Positions 49,077-59,102 of a stretch of 64,000 nt of DNA are shown piece by piece (the stretch's first letter is position 1; every line of letters begins with the position of its first letter). The notes beneath the pieces were generated by a model, which searched no databases, was not told the DNA's origin, and saw only the letters and a list, made by a program, of their open reading frames with translations. The stretch is from contig NW_004457736.1 of the NCBI RefSeq assembly GCF_000203815.1, positions 1,674,001 through 1,738,000 on the forward strand, read 5' to 3'. The stretch is from Cavenderia fasciculata (taxonomy: Eukaryota > Evosea > Eumycetozoa > Acytosteliales > Cavenderiaceae). The translations under genes were made by a program, and so were the position numbers.

Positions 49077-49996
49077 ATGAGAGATAAACAACTATTGTTA
49101 ATAGCACTCATTGCAATAATCAGTGCATCATTTGTTTCTGCCACCTACTATCTTGACCCTCGTAAGGTTAGATTGGTCGATCATACACCTATCTTGTCAA
49201 ATGGACATTCAAATTATCTATTCAGAGGAAATGAACCAAAAACATTGATAGATGGTATTTATTAAACAAATAATAATAATAGTAAATTTACTGCTGCTAT
49301 GACTGACTTTTTATAATCTCATTCTCTCTCTCTCTTCTTTCTTTCTCTCACTCAGATAAAGATGTTTTCGCTTATGATTTATTGGTAGAGTATATGAGAA
49401 ATGATTCATTATCCAATCACAATGTTGTACTTCCAGAGTCATTTTATATTATCGATATTAAGCTAATCTATGGTCTTAGAGATGAATTACCAGACATTGA
49501 ATTAGAGTCTACCTTTTTTGCAAACAATAGTAATTTTGGTGAGTTCAATACCAATATTACATTGGGCGATCTCACCGATCCAAACCTCGTACCAACCGAA
49601 GAGAGAATTGCATGGGCAAAGACATTACCAACATGGCAAAAAGATGATCTCCCTTCAAGAATGGAACTCTACAGAGATATTCTTTACGATACCTCTAGAG
49701 ATGAATCAATAGTTTTGTATATTCATTGTGAATGTGGTATGTATAAATAACTAAAATCGATAAAAATAATTCTAACCTTTAATTATTATTATTTAGGATG
49801 TGATCGTACTGGAGAAGTATTTGCATCCTATGTAATCAAATATTTGGGATTTTCATTTAGTGATGCAATGCAGTGGGACTATTCTGTGGCTGGACGTCGT
49901 ATCCTCCCCAACCATCAATGGGCAACTCAATGGTATTGCCTATACCTCCAATATGTTGAAGGTTCATCGGTTGATTGCACTCCTCCACCTTGGTAA
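49077..49996 (+). CDS. Secreted tyrosine-phosphatase-like protein (CX5R motif)
   Basis: Exons 49077-49254, 49356-49736 and 49797-49996; 252 aa. A signal peptide (residues 1-23, LLLIALIAIISASFVSA) precedes a compact domain. The loop HCECGCDRTGE (183-193) fits the cysteine phosphatase signature H-C-x5-R-T/S with Cys184 and Arg190, placed after a helix region (RMELYRDILYDTSRDES) as in dual-specificity phosphatases. N-glycosylation sites NDS and NNS fit secretion. The C-terminus has cysteines and ends in TPPPW. Extracellular or lumenal action on phosphotyrosine, phosphoinositides or another phosphate ester is possible; the substrate is unknown. Splicing divides the catalytic loop itself between exons 2 and 3. 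Confidence 0.78.
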
Positions 49997-50060
49997 TAAT
50001 CCAAGATTGCTCGTACATTTAAATAAACTTTGTCTAGACAATAAATATTTATTTTGATTA

Positions 50061-51104
50061 TTAACCAATATCAACACCTCTACTATTATTTTCGTTATTA
50101 TTATTATTATTTGGGATTTGTAGCATTTTGGTTGATAGATCAATTAAAACATTTGATTGTTTTGCCAATTGTTCGATTGTTACTCTTCCTTTTTTTGCAA
50201 TAAACTTGGCAATCGATTCCATTTCTTCTTTGGTAACGTAGATGAATTTACCTCTGTCATCTATGACTCCAGATAAAAGACCTTCCTTTTCGAGATGCTT
50301 TATACGATCAATGACATCGTTTGTCTTTATTTGGAAATGTTGTGCAACATCCTCCAATAGTGAGATTTTGTTTGTCTTTAGATAATCTATGAATCTTTCA
50401 AAAAGCGTATTTTCATCTTCTTGGATTCGTCCTTCTCCTTGTTCATCCAAAGACATGGTAGCTTTGAGTGCGCTATATTCCTCTTCATCACGTTTTTCCT
50501 TTTCCTCTCTAATCTTTCTCTCTTGTTCCTCTCGTTGTCTTGATCTTTCTTCTTCATCATCTCTCTTTTGTTTTGAAAGACGATCTTTTTCCTCATCCTT
50601 TTTCTTCTTTTCCTCTCTAACATGTGCTTCATATTCTCTCATCTTTTTCTTCTCTTCTTTCATCTTTATCTTTTCCAACTTTTTAGTTCCAATCTTTTTA
50701 GTTCTTTTTGTTGTAGATGATGAAGAAGATGCATTATTATTATCATCAACATCATCTGAATCATCGTCATCTATATCTGAATCATCATCATCATCATTAT
50801 TATTATTATTATTATTATTGTTGTAGTTATTATTATTAATATTGTTATTATTATTATTATTAGGATGTCTTCTATTTCTAAGATTCATGCGAGATACAGC
50901 AGTATGTCTTTGTTGTTGTTGTTGTTGTTGTTGATTATTTCTTTGTTGATTGTCATTGATAGTATCTAATAGTTGTGGTTCTTGGTAGTCGTCATCTGTT
51001 TGAGTAATAGTTTCAATGTAATTCCTTGAAGGAAACAACACCAAATAAAGTAATCCTACAATGACAAGTACACTGATTAAAAGTACAATAATGAATGCAT
51101 CCAT
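50061..51104 (-). CDS. ddrgk1: DDRGK domain protein 1 (UFMylation ER adaptor)
   Basis: Intronless, 347 aa. The N-terminal membrane anchor (IIVLLISVLVIVGLLYLVLF) is followed by Asn/Asp tracts, a long charged coiled coil (about 120-235), then the winged-helix DDRGK region: EDENTLFERFIDYLKTNKIS, LEDVAQHFQIKTNDVIDRIK, and the name-giving DDRGK at 282-286. DDRGK1 (UFBP1) sits on the ER with UFL1 and directs UFM1 conjugation for ER and ribosome quality control. The C-terminal tail is Asn-rich. It is divergent from the isomerase gene. Confidence 0.93.
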   Translation of the reverse strand: MDAFIIVLLISVLVIVGLLYLVLFPSRNYIETITQTDDDYQEPQLLDTINDNQQRNNQQQQQQQQRHTAVSRMNLRNRRHPNNNNNNNINNNNYNNNNNNNNNDDDDDSDIDDDDSDDVDDNNNASSSSSTTKRTKKIGTKKLEKIKMKEEKKKMREYEAHVREEKKKKDEEKDRLSKQKRDDEEERSRQREEQERKIREEKEKRDEEEYSALKATMSLDEQGEGRIQEDENTLFERFIDYLKTNKISLLEDVAQHFQIKTNDVIDRIKHLEKEGLLSGVIDDRGKFIYVTKEEMESIAKFIAKKGRVTIEQLAKQSNVLIDLSTKMLQIPNNNNNNENNSRGVDIG

Positions 51105-51324
51105 GGTTGATTGTATTGCAACCTAATTCGATTCGTACTTGTACTTGTTGTTGTAGGACTAATTATTTGTTTGTTTTGAAAAGATCTAAAGATAATAATA
51201 AAAAAAATTCTTTTTCATTCTTTGTTCAACCCCCTTCAATTGTCTCTATGTTTTTAAAATTAATCATGATTTTGTTCTTCATTAGTAGTTAGTAGTATTA
51301 AAAAACACAACCTATTTAAAAAAA
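51105..51324. promoter_or_regulatory. Shared upstream region of ddrgk1 and the isomerase gene
   Basis: 220 bp between divergent starts. It contains pyrimidine-rich stretches and A runs next to the isomerase ATG. Confidence 0.35.
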
Positions 51325-52039
51325 ATGACAGAAACAGTTTTATATAGTTATTGGAGATCATCTTGTTCATGGAGAGTTAGAATTGCATTGGCCTATAAAA
51401 AGGTAGAATACAAGTATGTTGCAGTGCATCTTGTCAAGAGCCAACAAAGTGATCAAGAGTATGAAAAGTTGAATGCTATGAAGGTCGTACCAACCTTGAT
51501 CATCGATGGCAACACATTGGGACAATCATTGTCCATACTTGAATACTTGGAAGAGACAAGACCTCAAGTACCTCTTTTACCTACCGATGCTGCCAAACGT
51601 GCTGTTGTACGTCAGATGATGCAAATCATTGGATCTGACATTCAACCACTTCAGAATCTCAAAGTACTCAACAAGATTGCAGAGATTAGTGGTGGTGATC
51701 AATCAAAGAAACAAGTATGGGCAAGTACTTGGATCGCCAATGGATTCAATGGTCTTGAAAAACTTTTAGAGAAACATAGTGGAAAGTATTGTGTTGGTGA
51801 TCAAGTTACTTTTGCTGATTTATGTATTCCTGCTCAAGGTAAGAAGAAAAAGAAGAAATCTAATGAATACCCAATTTTCCTATTTATTTATTTCTTTTAT
51901 TTTCCTAGTTTATAATGCCAATCGTTTCAATGTTGATATGACACCATACCCAAATATTGTTAGAATTAATCAAACACTCTCAGAATTACCAGAATTCCAG
52001 GTTGCACTCCCAAGTAATCAACCAGATGTTGAATGCTAA
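51325..52039 (+). CDS. mai: Maleylacetoacetate isomerase (zeta-class glutathione S-transferase)
   Basis: Exons 51325-51838 and 51909-52039; 214 aa, the normal length. It converts maleylacetoacetate to fumarylacetoacetate in tyrosine breakdown, using glutathione. The zeta-class signature SYWRSSCSWRVRIAL (8-22) holds the catalytic Ser-Ser-Cys. VVPTLIIDGNTLGQSLSILEYLEE forms the glutathione site, and CVGDQVTFADLCI lies in the C-terminal helical domain. The end matches family proteins (PYPNIVRINQTLSELPEFQVALPSNQPD). Confidence 0.95.
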
Positions 52040-52076
52040 AATAAATTAAAATAAATATTAAATTTTAATGTTTAAA

Positions 52077-54177
52077 TTATTTTTTATTATTTTGATGTTT
52101 TTGTTGTAAAACAGCACCTAATAAATTATCTCCTCCATTCATACCACCAGATATTACGAGATAGGGAGAAGATGTTTTTTCTTGAAGTGTTTGGAAAGTT
52201 TTCATCATTCCCAGTGGAGTATCGGTTGATGACATTTTCTTTTGTTGTAAATCTTGTTCATATTGTCTTCTTCTCTTTTCCATCTTGTTCAATCCTGATT
52301 TCTTGCCATGGAATCTTTGTGACATTGCATTGTATGCTTCCTTTCTGTTCATAATACGACCAAATTCATCTTTTAGTTGAATGATAGTGTCTGCATCATC
52401 AAATGAAGATAGTTTTCTCTTTGATTTTTCTTGTGGTTTAAGTTCTCCTTTTTGAATTAATAATTTGAGTGCTGCAGACATACTACCAGATACCATTGGT
52501 TCTTCTGGTATAATTAAATTGTTGTTGGTTTTTCCATTATTTTGATTATTATTATTATTGTTTGTTTGTTGTAAATTTGGTTGATGACTATTATTATTAT
52601 CGTTGTCATAGTCATCATTATCATCATCTTCATCATCTTCATCATCATCTTCATTGTCATCTTGTTGATTCATAGGTAAATCATCATCTTTTGACATTTG
52701 TTGATCCTCTGTCATTTGGTCATCATCGTCATGTTTTTTATAGAGTTTTGAAATTAAACCTTCAGAATTTAATGATCGAACAAATTCTGTTGTTGAAGTT
52801 AAAAAGTTGTCATCAGACTCTGTTGTTGTTGTTGATTGTTGTTCTGCTCCATCTTCAAGTTCCTTTTGTTGTTTCTTTTTAAGATTATTTTTTACAATAT
52901 CAACTATGCTCGATTCTTTTGGTTTGATAGTTGCTTTTTTAGCCTTTTGAAGTGATTGATAGAAACTTTCATCCTCTGCTTCTTCGTCATAGGATGAAAA
53001 GATTTGCTTTGATTGCTCAGCCGCCTTTTCAACAGCCTTTTGATAGTTTGAATCTCTTTGTTGTCTTTGATTCTCTGTGTCTATATCGTCTGCCATTGAT
53101 TTTCTTGATCTTCTGCTACCAAGATCACTTGAAGTGGTAGCATCCAAATCACCAAGGGAAAATGGTTTTTCATTTTCTTCTGTTGATCGAGATCTAACAG
53201 ACTTTTTCTTTTTTTTCTTATCTACCTTGGGGTTTTTAAATTGTTCCATTTCTTCTTTGGTATAAAATGATGATTGTAAAACAGCTAAATTAAAAAATAA
53301 AATAAAAATGTTAAACAAATTAGTGATTATTTTTTTCATTATAATGAATTTCTTCTATTTACTTACAACTTGATTGTAAATCATATGATAGTTGTTGTTC
53401 TAATCTTTTCTTTATATCATCGGATGCAGATGTTGATGATGATTGTTCATTTAATTCATTTGAAAGTGATCCATCATTTGTAATTGTAAATCCCTAATTG
53501 GAAAAAAAATAAAATAAAATATGTTAAAACAATATATAAATATATATAAAGTACATATATATTTTGATAGATGGTTAATAACTTACAGATATTTGATTAT
53601 AATTATCATCATAGTGTTCCAATAAATTATTATTTTTTTGGTTACCATATTCATCAAACTTGTCATATTGTGACTTTTTCTTTGATCCATCCAATATTCT
53701 TTCTCTATTTTCTTTTTCAGCCAATTTGATATCAACCAATTCATCTCCTTCATCATCCAATACATTTGAATCTTTAAGAACCAATATATGTTCATTACCA
53801 TCTGCTATATTCTCTAATTTATTTGATACTTTAATATTTCCTGTTGTCATATTTGTTAAAGGTAACGCTAAAAAAAAAAAAAAAGAAAAGAGGTATCATT
53901 AATATTATGTCATATCGATCGATATTGATGAAGATTATTTCATACCTTTTTTTGTTGTTGATTTTATAGAAGAAGAAGAAGAAGTAGCAGCTTGTTTTGC
54001 TCTTGATCTTTGTATCCAAGATGAAAGATCATCATCGTCACCTTGATCTTCGATTTGTTGTTCGGCAATTGATTTAGACTTATGTAAACTTTGTTTCTCT
54101 CTCTTTTTCTTTAATTGTTCAATTGCATTTAAAGTTTCTTGTTGTTTTTGTTGTTGTTCTTGTTCTTGTTTTTGTTT

Positions 54178-54212
<35 letters not shown>

Positions 54213-54366
54213 GATTACTATTAGAAGATGATGTATCCAATGGTTTTAAACCAAGTGATGCTCTAATCCTGTTGGTTTCTTCTATTGATAGTTCTGAAAT
54301 CACTTTTGAAGGACCTCCTCCTCCTCCTGATGACGATGATGATGATGAAGAAGAATATTTACTCAT
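52077..54366 (-). CDS. sart1: SART1/Snu66, U4/U6.U5 tri-snRNP protein
   Basis: Exons 54366-53946, 53867-53587, 53493-53367 and 53284-52077; 678 aa. It is a component of the spliceosomal tri-snRNP in the nucleus. The N-terminal LSIEETNRIRASLGLKPLD (25-43) is the Hub1-binding HIND motif. Family landmarks follow: DDDLSSWIQRSRA, ENIADGNEHILVLKDSNVLD, YTKEEMEQFKNPK, LGSRRSRKS, SGSMSAALKLLIQKGEL, the block RKEAYNAMSQRFHGKKSGLN, and the end MSSTDTPLG...SSPYLVISGG. Inserts of Gln, Asn and Asp are dictyostelid additions. It is divergent from orc2 with only 114 bp between starts. Confidence 0.93.
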
Positions 54367-54480
54367 TATATATAAATAAAAAAACTAATAATAATGATTA
54401 ATCTTTGGTTTCAACTTCAAGTTTTGACAACAATATTTCGGGGATTTCATTGTTTGAATTTCAAAAGACTAATAATAACC
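54367..54480. promoter_or_regulatory. Compact bidirectional upstream region of sart1 and orc2
   Basis: 114 bp separate the two divergent ATGs. It includes an A run and ATA repeats near the sart1 start. An upstream in-frame ATG for orc2 at 54394 would shorten it to 27 bp. Confidence 0.45.
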
Positions 54481-55789
54481 ATGGTTACAAAAAGAGGAAG
54501 AGGAGGAGGAAGAGGAAGAGGAAGAGGAGGGGGTGTAGTATCAAGATCCACTACTACTACTACTACTACAACTACAACTATAAATGACAATACCACTATA
54601 AAAAAGAAGAAACAACAAGAAGAAATAGTACAACAACAAGAAGAAGAAGAAGAAGAATTGGAACAAGAAAATGATATCCAACAATCATCAGATGAAGAAG
54701 AAGCAATAGATTACTTTACATTTAAATCAGATATAAACAAGACATCAAATAATACTCTATCTCAAATTAAATTGTTGGATGATGAAGTATGTGTGTGTTA
54801 CAAGAGGAATAATACCTACAGAATGATTAATGACTTCTTTGTTGCTTTATATATATCTTTTTTAAAAGCAAATAACCAGATTAATATCAAAAACAGAGAC
54901 TACACACAAAAAAGAAAAGATGAATCTATCAAAATCAAACAAGAACAAATTTTGTGAGATGTATAATGATTTAAAGTTTGGTCACAATGTTTTAGTGTAT
55001 GGATATGGAAGTAAGAAATCATTCTTGGAATCATTTGTCACCTCTTTACGATGTGCAGATGGTCCATTTATACCAATCTATGGATATCTACCTCATTTCA
55101 AGATAAAGAGTGTTCTCGATTGTATCACCAACACTCTATTCAATTGTAAATCTCCAAACTTTTCTTCTTTTATGATGCAATGTGAATACATTAAAAGTTG
55201 TTTTGAGGAAAAAAGAAATTTAGATCAACTCTATAAATATAAACAACAACAACAACAACATGGGGATGATGGAAATAAAAATGACAATAATGAACAAGAT
55301 GAATATGAACAAGAAACAAACAATGATGGTACCACTACGGCTACCACTTTTATACAATCAACCAACTTTAGTAACTATAGTTGTTTATATTTAGTGGTAC
55401 ACAATATAGATGGTGTATCACTTCGAAATATTAAAGCACAAACAATATTAGCATTTCTTGCAACGATTCCACAAATACATATTATTGCATCGATCGATCA
55501 TCTCAATGCACCTATACTTTGGGATGTCAACCATGAGGTACAATTTAATTGGATAAGACATAGTGTACCTACATTGGAGCCCTATTCAATTGAATCAAAC
55601 TACGAAGTATCACTACTCAATCACAAAAGTACAAGTGGTGGTCATAATTCATTTATCAAATCTATATTAATTGTACTTAGAGCACTTCCACCAAATTCAA
55701 GAAATGTTTTCCAACTATTAGTTGAACATTTTTTAAAGAATCATCAAATAGGAGACAACAAAGATAATAACAAAGATAATAACAAAGAA

Positions 55790-55839
<50 letters not shown>

Positions 55840-56077
55840 AATATCAACATCATTAAAACAAAATCAACAAAGAATATCATTTGACCTTTTCTATGGACTG
55901 GCATTTGATCAATTCTTGGTTTCATCACACTCAATGTTGAAAGCATTGTTATCAGAGTTTATCGATCACAAGATTATTAAAAGTACTGTAGAAAGTGGAG
56001 AAAATTATCTTTCAATACCAATAGATCGCTCATTTCTTGGTGGATTATTAAAAGAGATTAAAGATTTAAGTATCTAG
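54481..56077 (+). CDS. orc2: Origin recognition complex subunit 2
   Basis: Exons 54481-54786 and 54869-56077; 504 aa. ORC2 helps load MCM helicases at replication origins. The N-terminus is Arg/Gly-rich (RGRGGGRGRGRGGG), then Thr and acidic runs. The AAA-like core starts with FCEMYNDLKFGHNVLVYGYG SKKSFLESF, continues IYGYLPHFKIKSVLDCI, and has LYLVVHNIDGVSLRN and ILWDVNHEVQFNWIRH; the winged helix is at the C-terminus (SHSMLKALLSEFIDHKII). As in other ORC2 proteins, no canonical Walker A is seen. Asn runs interrupt the fold. The ATG at 54481 was chosen because the preceding stretch looks like leader; an in-frame ATG at 54394 is possible. Confidence 0.9.
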
Positions 56078-56374
56078 AGATTAATATAATATAATATTTA
56101 TAATTTATAAATAAATAAAATAATCCAAAAATGGAAATGCATCACTTTGTTTACTTCTTTTTTTACCCCGCCTTATATATATATAAGTGTGTGTGTGTTG
56201 CGATGATTATTAATCTTTAAAGGGGGTTCATACCCAAAAGTTCAATGTCTCTAGTCATTATATCTTTATCATCATCATCATACAAATAACTTTTATACAT
56301 ATATATATTTAAATTATAGTTTGATCATTATCATTTTTATTATCTTTAATCTACTTTTTAAACCATCAATTGAA
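56078..56374. other. Intergenic region between orc2 and the membrane coiled-coil gene
   Basis: 297 bp with TA and TG repeats (56176-56200) and an ATC repeat (56264-56280). No gene was seen. Confidence 0.5.
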
Positions 56375-57539
56375 ATGACTCTTGGTAAATCATTTCAGAC
56401 TCTTACAGTCTTTGTCATCATACCATTGATGCTTGCTGTTCATGCAAATGTAAGCTCAGATAGATAGATTAAGAGAGAGATAGAGGAGAGAGAGATAGAG
56501 AGAGAGGAGAGACTCTAAATGAACCAAACCATTTACTTTCTTTTTTCTAGAAATTGACATTATCAGCTGCATTGGACATTATAGTTTGGTATATAGCAGT
56601 ATCATTTGGAATATTTATATTCAAGACACCAATTAAACTCTATTTAATTGTGCGTGAGAAATCAAGATTGTTAAATGATAAAAAAGATACCTATACATCA
56701 CGTGATCAACAGGATATTGTGAGAAAACATCTTTTGAGTTTACACCACCTAGAATGGAAGTAGGTTTCATTGTAATCCATCTCTGTCATATATATAGTTT
56801 ATACTAATTCCTTTCTTTTTGTTTTGTTAGATTATTATTTTTTTCGATATTGTGTCCTTTTTTGGCTTTGGCAACATGGTATTGTCTTGATGTGCTGTGT
56901 GAGAAATATTCATTGTCATCACTCAGTCAATTATTACATCCATACTTTATTATCATAGCTGGAGTGGTATCTTGTTATCAACCCATTTTTTATTTCCTAG
57001 ATCACTTTAATACCCGAATCGATGACATTTATTATTCTCCCCCTCCTCCTCAATCCAATAGACAGGAACCAGTTTTAAACTCTGATGATCAATTTCAACA
57101 ACAACAACAACAACATGGATATGAACAAATTCTCAAACAAGTTACGGGAATGTATACAGACGAAAAGATTAAATCAATCATCCAAGACCAATTAAAACTT
57201 GTCCTCGAATCTATGCACCAACAACAAATGATTTCCCTAGCCAAACAACATCAAATAGAAATGAAAAAGATTAAAAAGGAATTATCAGAGTGGTCAAACA
57301 GAAGAAATATTGAACTCACATCTATTGAATTAAAAGTAAACTCTATGGAATCTAGACTATTATCTCTAGAGAATCAATTGGAATTGAGAGAACTACACCA
57401 AACGGCTGTCATTCCTTCATCTTCTTCTTTTTCTAGTCTCAACACAAAAAATAATAACAATGTCGATGATAAAGGATCCTTGATTTCATCATTATTACAT
57501 TTTCCAACTAGAATTATGTTTGGTACAATCGAGGAATAA
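56375..57539 (+). CDS. Predicted membrane protein with C-terminal coiled coil
   Basis: Exons 56375-56449, 56551-56759 and 56831-57539; 330 aa. I do not recognise the family. Residues 8-22 form a hydrophobic start (TVFVIIPLMLAVHA), either a signal peptide or first helix. Further hydrophobic segments lie at about 31-50 (ALDIIVWYIAVSFGIFIF), 95-115 (LLFFSILCPFLALATWYCLD) and 130-150. A Pro/Gln-rich linker follows, then a long charged helix (about 190-295) with heptad-like Leu spacing. The C-terminus is Ser/Asn-rich. It could be an ER or endosomal shaping or tethering protein, but this is only a guess from layout. All introns are in phase. Confidence 0.7.
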
Positions 57540-57640
57540 ATTAGAGTCATCATCATTTAAATAAAATAGTTATTTTTGGCATACATTTAGGACAGTGGGA
57601 AATTTTTGCTGAGGTTTCTGAGTTTCTGGATGGGAAATTA

Positions 57641-57724
57641 TTTATTGTTAGAGTAGTTTGACATATGACAAAGGGAAGTTGGTTTATTGTTAGAGTAGTT
57701 TGACATATGATGAAGGGAAATTAC
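57641..57724. repeat. 42-bp tandem duplication at the 3' end of the SH3 gene
   Basis: Two adjacent copies (57641-57682 and 57683-57724) of a 42-bp unit starting TTTATTGTTAGAGTAGTTTG, differing at a few positions. The second copy encodes the last residues [10 protein letters not shown] and the stop; the first repeats the same codons (NFPLSYVKLL and stop) beyond the stop. Confidence 0.95.
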
Positions 57725-58907
57725 CAGTTTGGCCTTGACATTCACCATACCACCAACCTCCTGCATCACTACTATCATAGATATTGATAATGTCACCTGC
57801 ATAGAATGATAAATCATCTGGTTGTTGAGCTGCGTAATCATATAGTGCTTCGGCTTGTGGATAAGAGGCTGCTGCTTGGTCATCATATCCTTGGTCGTAA
57901 CCCTGTTGGTCATAACCTTGTTGGTCATAGCCTTGTTGGTCGTCATAACCTTGTTGGTCATACCCTTGTTGATCATAACCCTGTTGATCATATCCTTGGT
58001 CATAGCTTTGTTGATCGTCATAACCTTGTTGGTCATAGCCTTGTTGATCATAACCCTGTTGATCATAGCTTTGTTGATCGTCATATGTTTCTGGTTCTGG
58101 TTCTGGTTCTGCACTACGTTTTGGAGGTGGAGGTGGTGCTTTTTTGACAGGCACTGGAGCAGGGGTTGGCTCTGGTTTGTAGTCTTCTTGAACAAACTTT
58201 GACACGATTGGTTTGGGAGCCACCTTTGGTGGAGGGGTTGCTGCTGCAGCTTTGACTGGTGGTGGAGTTGGTTGAGTGAATTTGGCAGCTACTGGAGGTG
58301 GTTTTACTGGTTGTGAAATAGGTACAGCAACTGGTGTTGGTTTAGCTGCTGGTGCTGGTGAAGAATAAGAAGAGGTGGTAGATGGTGCTGCTGCTGCTGC
58401 TGCTGGTTTTGGTGCTGGTTTAGATGGTGCTGGCTTTGAAGATTGTTGAGGTGGTGCAGCGGCGCCACCATCACCTCCACCATAGTATGCATGGAATTTA
58501 GGTAGTGATTGTGTTGTTGATTTTGATGCTTGTACAGGTACTTTGTCTGCAGGTGCATTCTTTTGAAGTAAATCTCTACCAATTACACTTGCTCTAACAC
58601 CTACTGGCTCATTTACTTTGGTTTGTTTTGAATTATCGATATTATTTGTATTCTTTTTGAGTGAAACAAAAGAATAATGTTAACTATATAGTTGATCTGT
58701 TTTCTTTTTATCTTTTCTCTAGAATACGTACAACAAAATCGGAATCAGTATCCCAATCATCGTCTTCAGCATCGTTTGCATATTGTTTTCTCAGCTATAA
58801 TAATAAAGTAGAAAGGGAGTTCAATAAATAGTTTTGGGGGTTTTAATTAATTTGATCTGATCATTGCTACTTACATCAAGTGAATTGCTCACTAATTTGT
58901 TTGTCAT
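57690..58907 (-). CDS. SH3 adaptor with acidic DDW motif and YDQQG repeats
   Basis: Exons 58907-58875, 58794-58732 and 58652-57690; 352 aa. Two tiny first exons encode [17 protein letters not shown] followed by the acidic [14 protein letters not shown], similar to the Arp2/3-binding N-terminus of cortactin. The middle is Pro/Ala/Lys-rich with PPPPPK motifs (SH3 or profilin ligands). About twelve [10 protein letters not shown] repeats (about 225-290) precede a C-terminal SH3 domain (298-352): [39 protein letters not shown]. It probably links actin assembly to membrane proteins. It could be a cortactin-like or Abp1-like adaptor, but no ADF-homology or cortactin repeats are seen. The 3' end carries a tandem duplication. 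Confidence 0.85.
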
Positions 58908-59102
58908 TGTTTGATATATTTGGTGTTGTTTGAATAAAAGTACAAAAGTTTAATAAATAAATAAATAGTAGTAGTTAAAAACAAACATGCAAGATATCTG
59001 GTACATTATTAAAAAAAAAAAAAAAAAAAAGTCACCTTGGTTTTTTGTTCTTTGAAAACAATGGGCAAAAAAAAATGCTCCTTCACTTTTTATTTCTACC
59101 TT

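Noticed and set aside
50389-50826. Plus-strand Ser/Phe-rich frame of 145 codons
   Set aside because: Antisense of the Lys/Glu coiled coil of DDRGK1, which naturally gives Ser/Phe/Leu-rich open frames.
57638-58195. Alternative minus-strand frame with Met/Asn/Thr repeats over the SH3 gene
   Set aside because: Out-of-frame reading of the YDQQG repeat; the correct frame yields a complete SH3 domain.
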